Below are positions 36,266 to 50,312 of a stretch of 64,000 bases of DNA, piece by piece; the stretch's first letter is position 1, and every line of letters begins with the position of its first letter. The position numbers and the translations under genes were made by a program. Below the pieces are notes generated by a model. It was given only the letters and a program-made list of their open reading frames with translations. It had not been told where the DNA came from and did not search any database. The DNA is taken from NCBI RefSeq assembly GCF_030272615.1, contig NC_081413.1, positions 16,566,285-16,630,284 of the forward strand, written 5' to 3'. Origin of the DNA: Cryptomeria japonica (lineage: Eukaryota > Streptophyta > Pinopsida > Cupressales > Cupressaceae).

Positions 36266-38414
36266 TATGATGTGGAACTTGATTAGATTTGCAAAATGTT
36301 TCAAGTTTTTGATGTGATTTTGATTTTGATATCTTTGTTTTGATGAGGAAACTAATATTGGACTTGTTTTGCTTTTTGACAAGAGCGATTGGGAGTGGTT
36401 CAGTCGCGCGAGCAGTTCCCCAGACCATGGGCATTGATACCACGGTTGGTACAGGCTGACTTAGATATTATTGAGAGATGTGGCCTGCCATCTTTATTGG
36501 ATATGCCTCAGTTCACTGTGAACCGGGTTTTACTTACAGCGCTCGCAGAGAGATGGCATAGTGATACGAACACCTTCCACTTTGCCACAGGTGAGATGAC
36601 GGTGACTCCTGAGGATTGTTATAGGATATTGCAGATTCCCATAGTAGATGCATTATTGCCTTATGAGCAGACAAAGGAGGGCGAGACAGAGGCACTGCGT
36701 CACATATTTCATGATGAGACAGTTTGTGGATATGAGATCCCTTGGCAGGAGTTCTTGGATTTGGACTATGCGCCTCTTCCATCAGTACTAGCAGGTTTTA
36801 TAGGTGGATTCTTATGTCCTGACTGTAGGTCGAAGGGATTTTCTGTAGTTTGGGGATTGGTGCTAGAGGAGATGGTGACACAGGGCCGCAGGTTCGCATG
36901 GGGATCAGCCATGCTAGCCCATTTGTATAGGGACTTACATGAGGTGGTATACCTGGGTTACGGTAGTTTGTCAGCTGGCGTGACACTACTATAGGTATGG
37001 TGTTGGGAGCATATTCCAACAGCTAGGCCACTAGTGGATAGAGACAGGCCTGTTGGGTGGGCATATGCATATGGATACAGGGGGTTAGTTGTCCAGCGGA
37101 AGCTGGGAAAACTTGAGCACTGGAGGAGAGTATTGGATGCCATCGATATGGTCGTCTGGCGACCGTATACAGATTGTGAGGTATGGGCCGAGGATGGGCT
37201 GAAGATGCCATATGTTTTTATGAGTCAGTTTTTGATAGGGTGGACGCCCTTTGTGATCAAGAGATTTCTGGTTGGCAAAGTTTTGCGGTAGTATGGTCGG
37301 CAGTAGGGGATACCACAGGGGACCTATTTGTATGCGCGTCGGAGGCAGGATGCACCGGATTGGGGTCCGACTATTGATAGTGGAGCGGTTGTAGAGGAGT
37401 TTGTTAGCTTAGTGGGTTAGGTATGGGACTACGCTCCTGAGATACTAGATGTCGGGATGACACATGAGTTTGTTGGTTTGTTCACAGCTCGTGCCATGGC
37501 TAGGCTATCAGATCCTAAGGAGATACGACCTGCTTTTGATGATCACGAGGATGAGGTAGGGGGAGATGGGGATGAGGGAGATGATGGAGGAGGTGGAGGA
37601 GGATGACGAGGGAGAGGATATCGAGGGAGGAGAGGAGACAAAGGTAGAGATGGGGGTGATAGGGGAGTGCGGGTGGAGAGAGCAGTTCGACGAGCTATGA
37701 TGGATAGAGGGAGAGGAGGTTTGGCGATTGGATCAGGGGAGGAGGGGAGAGTGGGAGAGGTGATAGTAGTGGTGGGAGGGAATGATGAGTGGAGACGACC
37801 AGCATAGAGGAGGAGGATTGATGAGTTACCTCCACTAGCACCGAGGATAGGTAGGGGGACGGGGGGTACCCCTTCACAGGTGCCCCTACGGGTCCGGATC
37901 CCGACACATGTGGAGGATGCCCAAATTAGGACCCTACAGTTGATAGTACAACAGCTGCAGGCACAGCTATTGACGCAGCAGCGTCAGATTACCCAGCTGA
38001 CCCTAGAGCGCGATACTGAGATAGAGTGGTGGGGTCGAGCGGAGGAGCTGGCAGGGAACTTGCAGAGAGCGGCAGTAGGTGGCCCTTTGAGAGATATCAT
38101 GAGAGAGCTGTCCTTGAGAGTCAAGGAGGCGGAGTACTATCGATGCCACTATGGGGATGCGGTGCCTAGGGAGCGCAGAGTGCAGAGCTTTACGCAGTCG
38201 AGATCGAGTCGATCTCGAGGGACTAGGTCGCAGTCAGAGAGTAGAGGCCTGACGGGGCCTTCGAGACAGGATCCTCCTGGAGATCCAGGAGCTGGGACAT
38301 CAGCAACGAGACCATCCCCCTCAGGAGATAGTCATTCTTGAGAGACGTTGTCTCTATTGTATTTGGCCGAGACATGACATATTTTGTACATTTTGATCAG
38401 TTTTGATATATATA

Positions 38415-40322
<1,908 letters not shown>

Positions 40323-40488
40323 GACACCATTGTCTTTGATCATGTGATGTGTTATGGATGCATGTTCTATATTCTTTTACTTTACTTTATGATGATGCAA
40401 TGCTTTAGATAGATGATATGATGCGTGATGTAAATGTATGATGTAAATGAGGCGTGAGATGTATCTTGAAAATAAGATGTATGATTTG

Positions 40489-40614
40489 ATATGCAACTAA
40501 TTGTAAAATGATATGCAACTACTTGTAAAATGATATGCAACTAATTGTAAAATGATATGCAACTAATTGTAAAACGGTATGTAACTAATTGTAAAATGAT
40601 ATGCAACTAATTGT
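40489..40614. repeat. 22-bp tandem repeat
   Basis: About six units of ATGCAACTAATTGTAAAATG plus two bases, with single-base changes (ACTACTT, CGGTATGTAA). It lies in the 3' region of D between the pol end and the (AT)n tract. Confidence 0.85.
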
Positions 40615-41585
40615 TTTTGGAGCATCCTCATTCTGCCTTTGTCATCCGATATAACCACATGTTTATTTGCTTTCGATATATGTATCATCACTGAGCATGG
40701 ATTGATTTTTGGATATGTTGAAAATTTATACAAGCATAATGGTATAATTGCACCATGATGACCTGAGAAAAATTTACATGATTTTTGATTTTGCAAGATA
40801 GCACAAGTGTCAAGGTATAATTGAACCAGGACGACCAGAGTGTGGATTGCATATAAACAGACAAAATTAAACCATTTGTATGCGTAAAGTGGAATCATGT
40901 CTTCAGTAATATTCGTTGTATCATGTCTCGAGACAAGTATTTACACAGTACAAATGATCGCCTCATAGACAGAAGACTAAGAAAGTATTGGAGTTTCCCG
41001 ATGATCTCTAGCTTGGAAGCTTTGTTGAGAAAATTTAGAGAATCCAATAATTTAAAATTTTCAAATGCAAAAATAGTCAAAACTTTATGCAAAATGTAAC
41101 ATTTGGTACTTCAGAAAATCATCCATTTTATTGTTTTTGTAATTCTTGTTTTAGTGATTCAATGTTTTGCTCCGTGATTGAGTAAGTTTTTGGTTGTTGG
41201 ATGTGGTGTTTTGAGTTTTGCAAATAGTCTTGATGGTTTGAACATGCTGCAAGTTTTGATGATTATTGCCCCTAGCTAAGTGTAACTCTCGATGTGGATA
41301 TGTTTAGTGATTACCAAGCCATGGTAAAATGTGGTAAAAGGATAGATTGATAAATCAGGATAGTGACTACGCTAAGTATGTCCTGAATGGATATTTGCTA
41401 AGTGTCAGGCGATGGCCGATAGTTTTTGGCTGTGGAGATATGGATATAGATAAAGGAGTTGTCCTTTCACAATAGCGCCTATTGCCAGGTTTGCACCAGT
41501 TGCTTTTATTGTACCTTTTTATTTGCTTTTCCTTGATTTTTTGATTTTTTTGATTGTTTTTGACCTTTTCCATGCATTAGACTAC
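40615..41585 (-). other. 3' region of D downstream of integrase
   Basis: No recognised protein. Minus-strand frames of 111 and 65 codons at 40563-40898 and 40895-41092 have no domain I know and may be chance. Confidence 0.4.
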
Positions 41586-44500
41586 TCAAGTGTAGTATTT
41601 CTTCAGATGAATGCTGTTAGTTGGTTCGTCGAGCACATCTCCTTCTGAAGTTGTAAGTTGATAAGCACCTGATCCATAGATTGATATGATGACATAGGGA
41701 CCTAACCAGTTTGGTTCAAATTTCCCTTTCTTTTCCCAATTTTGCTGATTTCTTGGATTTTCTTTGAGGACTAGATCACCAACTTTGAAGTTTCTAGGAA
41801 TGACCTTGTGATTGTAGCTTCTGCACATGCATTGTTGATATGCTTTGAGATGAGTGTAAGCATGCTGACGTCTTTCATCTAATAGTTCCAGTTCTTGTAG
41901 TCGGTTGACTCGATACTCTTCATTTGAGATTAAGCCTTTTAGAGTGACTTTGAGAGATGGAATTTCTACCTCTAGTGGTAAAATAGCTTTTGATCCATAG
42001 ACCAAGGAGAAAGGTGTTGCTCCTGTAGGTGTACAGATGCTAGTTCTGTATGGCCAAAGTGCTGGATTGAGTTGGATATGCCAATCTTTGCCTGCATCAT
42101 TCACTGTTTTCTTTAGGATTTTTAGTATTGTCTTGTTGGATGCTTCTGCCTAACCATTTCCTTGTGGGTAATATGGTGTAGAGAACCGATGTTGTATTTT
42201 GAATTGTTCACATAGTTCTCGAACATCTTGGTTTTTGAACGATCGTCCATTATTGGTGATGATGGAACTTGGAATACCATATCTACAGATCAGATAGTTT
42301 AGGATAAAAGAGGCAATTTGTTTTCCAGTTACTGTGGTCATGGGGATTGCTTCTATCCATTTGGTAAAGTATTCTGTTGCAGTTATAATGAATTTGTGTC
42401 CATGTGAAGATGAAGGATGAATTTTGTTGACCAAGTCGAGTCCCCACTGACAAAAGCGCCAGGATGTTGTAAACGGCTATAGTTCCTGTGCTGGTGCATG
42501 TATCAGATTGCCATGGATCTGGCATTTAGGACACTTCTTGGCGAAGTGGTAAGAATCTTTTTCCACTGTCGGCCAGTAATATCCCATTCTTAGAAGCTTT
42601 TTAGCAAGAGTAGTCCCACTTGAATGTGTGCCACAAATACCTCCGTGAAGCTCGTGTAAAGCGGAATCCGATTCATTACGATCAAGGCAACGAAGAAGAG
42701 TACCATCTAGACCTCGATGGTACAAAGTATCAGCAGTAAGAGTATAACGGGCGGCTTGTCGGATAAAGTTACGCTTTTGGTTTCGAGACAAGTCAATGGG
42801 TAGGATGTTGTTCTTTAGATAATCATATATCGGTCCATACAAAGGGGAATCCGAACCAGTTAATGCATAGACAACATGGGATTCAGAGTGGTCATAGGCT
42901 GGGGAGAACAGTTGCTCTACCAGAAACTCATAACGACTCTGTTGCTCTAGAATCTATAGTAATGAAGCGATAGTAGCCATTGCATTGGCTGCTTTGTTGT
43001 TTAACCTTGATATTTGCTCAAAGGTGATGTGTACAAAATACTGTTTGAAATCATCCATCATCCCTTTGTAGGGTAGTAGCTTGTCATCCTTTGTCTAACA
43101 GTCGTCATTGATTTTATCGACAACTAGTTGCGAATCTCTGTAGACCTTTAACTCTGTGATTTTCCATTCTACGGCCATTTTGATGCCTATAACCAATGCC
43201 TCATATTTAGCCACATTATTTGTGCATGGAAACATAAGCCGATATGATCTTGGTATAGTGTGTCCTTTAGGAGTGATGAAGAGAATGCCAGCACCTGAAC
43301 CATGTTGTGTGTAGGATCCGTCAAAGTATAGGCTCCATTGCTTGGTAGAAATAGCAAGAACGTCTCTATCTGGAAATTCAATCTCCATAGTTTGTTTTCT
43401 GGGTAGCGGTGCTTCAGCTAGTTGGTTTGGAATTGCTTGTCCTTTGATAGCTCTTTGTTCTATGTAGTGGATATCAAATTCACTGAGAATCATGACCCAT
43501 TTAGCCAATCAGCCTGTAAGAGCTACCTTGTTGAGTAGGTATTTGAGATGATCAATTTTTGCCACTAGCTTAATTGTGTGTGCTAGCATATAATGTCAGA
43601 ACTTTTGAGAAGCGAAGACTACTATTAGACAAGCCTTCTCAATGAATGTATAGTTGAGTTCATATCCATTCAATGTCCTGTTGATGTAGTATATGGCTCG
43701 TTCCTTTCCTTATTGATGTTCTTGTGCCAATAGTGCCCCCAGTGATATATCTATTATTGAAATGTATAGAATAAGGGGCTTTCCTACTATTGGTGGTACT
43801 AGAACTAGTGGGTTCATCAAATACTGTTTGATTTGATAAAAAGATTCTGCACACTTGGCTTCCCATCTGAAAGGTACATTCTTATGGAGCAAATGATTGA
43901 ATGGTAGACTTTTATCAGCTAGTTGAGCGATGAATCGCCTGATTGATTGGATTCTTCCTTGTAGAGATATGAGCTGACTGATATTCTTTGGTGGTGGCAT
44001 CTCCATAATGGCTTGTACCTTTGTTGGATCCACTTCAATACCTTTAGCTGAGACTATGTAGCTGAGTAAATTGCCTGATGTAACCCCAAAGACACACTTC
44101 TTAGGGTTGAGCCTGACTTGGAATTTCTCCAATTGATCAAAGATCTTTGTTAGGATGCCAAGGTGTTCTACTTTGGTGAAGGATTTAGCTAGTAAATCAT
44201 CCACATAGTCTTCCATGAAGGTATGCATCATGTCATGGAAGATTGTTGTCATTGCTCATTGATAAGTAGCTCCTGCATTCTTTAAGCCAAAAGGCATAAC
44301 ATTCCAACAGTACGTTCCCCAAGGACAGGTAAATGTTGTTTTATCTTGATCCTCTGGGGCTATTTTTATTTGATTATAGCCTGAAAAACTGTCCATTAGT
44401 GAGAGCATTGCATGGCCCACTGTGAGGTCTACAATTATGTCGATACTGGGTAGAGGAAAGTCGTCCTTTGGACAGGCTTTGTTGACATCTCTAAAATTAG

Positions 44501-45266
44501 TGCAGATTTTAATACTGTCGTCTAGTTTGGATACTGGTACTATGTTGGAAATCCATTCTGCATAGTCGATGGGTCGAATGAATCCGACATCTAATAGTTT
44601 CTTCAGTTTAGCCTTGACCATGAGTGCCACCTGTGGATTCATCTTTTGTAGTTTTTGCTTGACTGGCTTAACTCCTGGAGAGATGGACAAGTGATGCATG
44701 ATTAAGTGTGGATCAGTTCTGGGCATATCTGCGTATGACCAAGCAAAGTTAATTTGCTTTTCTTTAAAAAAGATGATAAATGCTGATCTTTCTTCCTCTG
44801 TCAGAGATTCTTCTAGGTGTATGTGTTTGGCTTCTTCTGTAGTACCAATGTTGATTGATTGAGTGGGCTCAATCAATATGGGTGATCGTTCATGAAAGTA
44901 TTCAGGAAGAGTGTCAAGTCTCCCATCCTTAGGAGCCTTAAAAAGGTTTTCACCCTCAGATGCGTCCTTTATTTTTACTTTTTTGTGATCTAGAGCTGCC
45001 ATTGATTGGTTTTTAGCATCAGATCTTTTATTTGGTTCATTTTTGCGACTGAGAGACTTGGCACTCCTTGGTTTGCAGACATCGTTATCGTGTTTACTGG
45101 TAGAGTCTGTTTCCGGGTTAACAGTACATAGGTAGTGGATGATAGATTCATCGTCTAGGAAAATTGGTATATCATGCATTTTGGGTTCATCCCAGTCAAT
45201 GAGTTCAGGAAAGATAAGTGGTAAGGAATCGTTTGGTGGGTCATGTTCTGCTACTATAAGTGCCAA
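41586..45266 (-). pseudogene. Element D pol: RT, RNase H, second RNase H, integrase (nonsense-broken, no frameshift)
   Basis: One minus-strand frame of 1,227 codons. The RT section shows FRDVNKACPKDDFPLP, MDSFSGYNQI, MPFGLKNAGATYQ and catalytic YVDDLL (about 44200). Then come the gypsy RNase H region (43900-43550) and a second RNase H (WSLYFDGSYTQHGSGAGI from about 43350), as in Tat elements. Integrase has a zinc motif (H...H...CPKCQ, about 42660-42510) and a core where the catalytic acids are changed (ATEYFTKW for the first Asp, TNNGRSF for the second). The C-terminal domain follows (FKVGDLVL, WLGPYVI). Eight in-frame stops: TGA 44256, 43596, 43509; TAA 43710; TAG 43095, 42954, 42477, 42150 (low coordinates). 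All fit C-to-T changes. It copied and inserted element cDNA when active. Confidence 0.9.
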
Positions 45267-45850
45267 GATAGAGGTTTCATCGTGATTGGTTCAGGTGTTA
45301 AAGAAGTTCAGGATTCCGTCGAGGTCTTTGATGGTATCATCCTCTATATAGACTGGTTCATAATGTTTATGTTCGCTTTCCTTGGCGTCATAGATATTCT
45401 GTGGTCCAAATTCAGGTAGTCCATCTTCTGCGTTATGTTCTTCTTGAGAAAGGGATATGGAGCTAGTATTGTCAGTGGTATCTCCAGTAGTGTTTGAGCA
45501 ACTACCCCACTCATATTCATTGGAACCAGTCTCAGAGGTATTATCCCAGATTTTTTCAATGTTGTAAACAGGTATGTTGTATGGTGAAAAGAGGTCTTTG
45601 ATTAATTGATACCAGTTTGATAGTCTTTGCTGATTCTGTGTCGGATCCTGCTTCTACCTTTTGTATTTGTTCATATACTGTTCCTCCTTGGAGAGGAATA
45701 ATGATATCAGGAGGTAATTCTAGTTTTTTAGACATTGGCATTTGAATATGAGCTACTGCTGCAGATATGGCCTTCTTGTGATTGCGAAGTTTCGCCTGAT
45801 GTTGCTTTTGTTCTTTACGTTCATGGTCCTTGCGGATTGTTGCTGCTAAG
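45267..45850 (-). pseudogene. Element D pol linker between G-patch and RT (decayed)
   Basis: Minus-strand frames of 61 and 71 codons (45556-45741, 45344-45559) belong to the acidic linker before RT. A frame change separates it from the G-patch part near 45851, the only clear frameshift region in D pol. Wording such as KKLELPPDIIIPLQGG and HYEPVYIEDD is linker-like. Confidence 0.55.
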
Positions 45851-46557
45851 TCAAATAGTGCTTCCTGCCAGGATTCTTCTTTTGTACTTCTTCTTTTCTT
45901 TCCATTGAGGTTTTGGAGTTATGCAGGGTATCTTTCTCAGTAGGAAAGTGAGTTTACAGCCCAATCCTATTTTGTCTTTACTAAGCTGCGAAGGAAGGTC
46001 TATTGGTTCAGTGACTCCTTCTTTGCATTTTCCAATAGGTCCTTTACCATCATATCCTATTTGTTGCATGATTAAGTAGCCCTTTCCATATAGGTGTGTT
46101 GGTAGAACTATTTTCAGAGCAGCTGCTCTGTTATCTTCTTCCTCATCTTTGTATAACCAGCTAAGGATGTCCTTTTCCTCTGATTCATGTGCTAGAGTGC
46201 CGAGTTGGATGAAGGTACCATCAAATTTGGTGATGGGCTGAGTTATCTGATGTGTTGATGTTGTGGGCAATCCATGAGATCTGGGTGATGTTGGTAAGTT
46301 GGCCAAACACATGGGTTCCAAAGAGTATTCTCCCATGCCTTGTTCTCTGATTTGCATTTTCTTCTTGAAATCTCCAGGCAATGATTCAAACTTTGCCTTC
46401 TGTAGATCTGATGTTGAAGAATTATGTTTTTCCCTATTATGGGGAACCAAACTATCCTGGGCTGCCCCCATTGCATTACAATGTTGAAATGGATTGTGAT
46501 CAGCTGATATAGAGACCTCTTGTCTGTTATAGGGAAATTTGACACACTGGTGATATG
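45851..46557 (-). pseudogene. Element D protease C-terminal part with G-patch
   Basis: Continues the protease frame after insertion G (TYHQCVKFPYNRQEVSI from about 46557). Near 46045-46075 it has a G-patch-like motif (IGYDGKGPIGKCKEGV); this short Gly-rich domain follows the protease in many plant gypsy elements and is thought to bind nucleic acid. The longer reading that starts at 46600 begins inside element G and is a chance fusion. Confidence 0.75.
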
Positions 46558-48153
46558 TAGAATGTAATGCCCTGCCAGGAACCCTAAAGGAAAATAACAC
46601 AACTAAGCAACTAAAGGGTGAAATAATTTTTTTTGTTGTTAAAGACTAAGTGTACTAACTATAATCATTGCACGTTTAACAACACATCGAAAGTCTATCA
46701 TAAGTTTTCCTAAGGGTAACCAACGAAGATTAATTTCATAGATTATATTAACACCACAGTTAATCCATTCAATAAGATAAATTGAAAACTTAAGTTTAAA
46801 ACTATACATACATCCCAAAACAAAGATATAAAAGTATTCCAATGTATCCAATTTCCATAAATCATTTAAACATAAGATCAAAACAATAACATTCATTTCA
46901 CTAACACAATAATATTACAATATCCATAAATACATGGCTTCCAATAATACCACTAGTTACAAAGATACAATATTAAGGTTACATAAAAGTCTGATACAAT
47001 GACTACAAGGTCTCAACTGAACAATGATCTCGAACAAAAGCTGGTACATAAACCACGATCCAAGAAACACCAACAAAGCCTTTCTTCGCCTGAAGATACA
47101 ATCCAAAACATCCGATGGGAAGTGGCACTACCACCCGACCATGTGATCCCGAAATGGAACCACCCCACCGTGCTAGGAGATAGTAGAAAACCCTCAAGCA
47201 AGCAAAGTAAGACAAGTACAAAAGGACTACAAGACTCTGCAACCATCCATGTAACACAACTCACAAAACACTAGTGACTCTAAGAAGAGAGTGTCATCAC
47301 ATAGCTTGATGGTTACCATGGTACAGCCTCCATAGGTCCTGGCCCCCATACTTGGATTTCTCTTGGTAGCCTCTCTCGAGCCTCCAGTTCTAACTAAGTC
47401 TCATGCGGACCCTACCAATCCTTTCGTGAAGACAAGGTGGTAAGTTTGCCATTCCAGGCCTTCTCATAATATCATGAGCCCTGTACAAGAACTCACCTAT
47501 GCACGAGGCACATTTATCTTAATTAATATTTAATCTACCCACCCTTAATCAATTATTAGGTTATCACTTTTTAACTAACTTTCGACGGGTTATCCTGTCA
47601 TCCACTTCGGGCATGACCCCCGCTCAAAAGCCACTCTCTCTCCTAGGACACTAACAGGAAATGTTTCTCTCTACGAGAACTCTATGGTGAAACAGGCAAC
47701 CATAAACAATCCTGACAAGCACAGGTGAAGGATACACAAATACCAACCCAAGATTGACCATTTGGACAAAAACACACAATGGCTCATATCAAATAGGTTA
47801 CAACAACACCTGGTCTAGGAGAAAATAATAACATAGGACACAATGACAATTTAACCAAAATACCAATGGAATTTAAGCTTGATTGAAAACACAATATATG
47901 CAAGATCTTATTACAGGCAATCTTTCCTTAAAAACAACCAAAAGCATAAATAACATGCAATTTACGAATTTCCAGATAACAAGAATTTACAACTATTTAA
48001 TACCAAAAACATCCACTTTGTCATTTGTCTAAAAAGATTTAAAATACAAATAATTCTCCTAATGTATTTTCAACATATTCATAGAAATTAACATTCCAAA
48101 CTGTAATTAAATAATATTTAAAATATTATAATAACTACCAAAAGAAAAACATA

Positions 48154-48158
<5 letters not shown>

Positions 48159-48208
<50 letters not shown>
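48159..48208. repeat. (TA)n microsatellite in G
   Basis: About 50 bases of TA dinucleotides. Confidence 0.9.
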
Positions 48209-48211
<3 letters not shown>

Positions 48212-48373
48212 ACATATATGAATATACATATATAATAAAACACATAATAAATTTAATTTATCTAACCCCTGGGTACGAAACCTGAAACAGTCATACCGCA
48301 GTATGCACAGGGTTTAGAAATTAATTTAAAAAAAAATTTAAAACCACTTAAAAAATTTGTAAAGGCCCTTATC

Positions 48374-48520
48374 ACGGTAGCCTAAGCTACCGTTGGTAGC
48401 TAGTGCTACCGCCGGTAGCACTGCTACCGTTGGTAGTACTGTGTACTACCGCCGGTAGCGGATGCTACCATAGGTAGTACTGTGTACTACCGCCAGTAGC
48501 GGATGCTACCGTAGGTATCA
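48374..48520. repeat. GGTAGC/GCTACC palindromic repeat array in G
   Basis: About ten alternating words GGTAGC and GCTACC (with GGTAGT/ACTACC variants). The longest unit, ACTACCGCCGGTAGCGGATG, recurs at ~42-bp spacing. Adjacent words are self-complementary, so the array could form a chain of small hairpins. Confidence 0.8.
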
Positions 48521-48692
48521 TTTTTTTTTTAATTTATTTATTTTTTTAATATATATATATATATTATATATATTTTTAACAGAACAATAAAAACAATACT
48601 TTTTCAATAATTTCATTTTAATAAAATTTTAACAGTAATAATAATTTTTTTTTTTTTTCCAATAATTCCATTTTCACAAAATTTAATCCTTC

Positions 48693-48694
<2 letters not shown>

Positions 48695-48732
<38 letters not shown>
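48695..48732. repeat. (CA)n microsatellite in G
   Basis: About 38 bases of CA dinucleotides running into ATATAT. Confidence 0.9.
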
Positions 48733-48741
<9 letters not shown>

Positions 48742-50312
48742 TTTAAAATTTAATTAACCCAAATAAATTTTATTTTCTTAAGGTAATTAAAACCATTTCT
48801 CAGGTAAATATGCTTTCTCACAAATCTTGCAAATTTCCATGCATCCTAAAATCTGACAAATTTTCTATAATAATTTCTCTTAATTTTCTCAAAATTACAT
48901 ACTTCCCATAAATTAGAAATACACATCAGGCATGGATTTCAAAACAAAACTCGAATTCACCAGAAGAGGGTTTTGGATTTGACAATTATTTTACACACAC
49001 ATCAAGCAGAGAAAAATAGAAATATTTTTTTTAAAAAAAACACACAACTAAGAAATCATCCAACCTGGTATAGCTTTCCTGGAAGAAATCTGTAGAAAAG
49101 CCCTAATCCTTTCAATAAACTTCCAATAACTTTCTTCACCTAAAATTCTTGACCTATTCCCGTGTAACTAAAATAAAGACCTAACCCCTATTTAAACTAA
49201 AATTCTAGGTTCAATAGCTTTTTTCTCAAAAACCTAAATTTAGAATAAAAGTAATTTTATTTTATTTTCTAATTTTATAACAAAAGATAAGCTAACATGC
49301 AATAATTAAAAATCATTATTCTTTCTTTTCTTTTCTCATGCAAATTAATTAATTTTCTAAATAAAGAATTAAAGCAATACTTAAATTCTAATTAATTCTT
49401 TTATTCATTTACTCATTTATTCTTTTATTTATTTATTCTTTTATTCTTTTATTTATTTATTCTTTTATTCTTTTATTTATTTATTTATAATTCTAGGAAA
49501 CAATAAATATAATTAATCTAATTATTTTTTTCCATTTAAATAAAAATATATTTCTAATATCATGCAGCTTGCAACTTAATTTAATAATTTCTTTTAATTA
49601 ACCAAATTTATAATCTCTATGCATAAACAATACAACTATGAGATAATTCCATAAACTTAATTAATTAATTAAATAAATCCACTAAAACACTCAAACTAAA
49701 CAAATCTCAAGCAATTACCCGTAAAAGATAAAATGACAAAATACGAAGACCGAACTAACTGACAAGACGACCAACTTACGACACTCATACGAGTGTAACT
49801 GAGTAAAAATAGGGTCAACTACTATCTCCTCCACTTCCATCGAAAAATATAAGGCATGCTCAGACCTGTGAAGCCAGGTGGAGATGATACCCCATACCTA
49901 CCCGGTACTTGTACCTGCAATATCCTGCATCACTGAACCACACATGCATATATATATAGTATAGAAAACATGGCATACACACCGATGAAGGAGAATCACG
50001 ACGTTCCCTGTCTCACCAAAATGAGTGAAGGAAAATCGTCCCCTTGCATCCAATACACTCGCAAACACACAACATATAATTACACATTGCATAGATAAAG
50101 TAAAATGTCAGTACATAGCAATAATCCATAAAATGCCATAAATCACAAATACTGCAAACACTGTAAATAAACTATACATCTCATCTCCAGATAATGCATG
50201 AAATAATGTCATAAAAATCTGAATAACACATCATGGTAATGCATCCACTGAAAACAAACAATAATAAAGTATGAATCTAAAGAGTTCAAACGAGAAGGGG
50301 TACTACATAGAA

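Larger units (their letters stand above)
35262..36385 (+). other. Likely intron of the PMD unit with two repeat families
   Basis: Donor G|GTAAGT at 35261-35267; acceptor AG at 36382-36383 or 36384-36385, the latter keeping phase. The first half (about 35340-35825) has ~19 dispersed copies of a TAGCGCAT(A/G)GG-like word. The second half (36053-36265) has about six ~36-bp tandem units in which AACTTG and CAAGTT form an inverted repeat around an AT-rich loop. Confidence 0.6.
35187..38341 (+). pseudogene. Plant mobile domain (PMD, MAIN/MAIL-like) gene carried antisense in element D
   Basis: Likely exon 1 is 35187-35261, ATG to the donor GTAAGT. The intron is 35262-36385, with acceptor AG after a T-rich stretch. 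Exon 2 is 36386-38341. Exon 2 keeps one frame of ~651 codons. Its N-terminal ~300 codons carry the PMD pattern: LVQADLDIIERCGLPSLLDM, ALAERWHSDTNTFHF, GEMTVTPEDCYRILQIPI, and GWAYAYGYRGL later. PMD proteins act in plant silencing and gene control, and the domain also occurs in gypsy and Mutator elements. An acidic/Gly-rich linker, a Gln-rich coiled coil (about 37910-38060) and an Arg/Ser tail follow. Six in-frame stops in exon 2 (TAG at 36992, 37289, 37304, 37418, 37805; TGA at 37604) and one TGA in exon 1 break it; there is no frameshift. The exon 1 choice is inference. Confidence 0.75.
46563..50307 (-). mobile_element. Solo-LTR-like insertion G between protease and G-patch of D
   Basis: 3,745 bp, plus-strand TGTAATGCCC to GTACTACA, with the perfect target duplication TAGAA at 46558-46562 and 50308-50312. 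The ends are inverted (TGTA...TACA) as in LTRs. No second LTR copy, primer site or pol domain was seen, so I call it a very long solo LTR; an unknown non-autonomous element is possible. The protease frame resumes in phase once G is skipped. It includes a (TA)n, a (CA)n and a CTACCG repeat array. Orientation is uncertain. Confidence 0.75.

Noticed and set aside
41367-41573. 68-codon Lys/Asn-rich minus-strand frame after integrase
   Set aside because: Low complexity, no domain, lies in the D 3' region just past the pol stop.
46999-47274. 91-codon frame inside insertion G
   Set aside because: No recognised domain, lies in LTR-like DNA, and overlaps equally long frames on the other strand.
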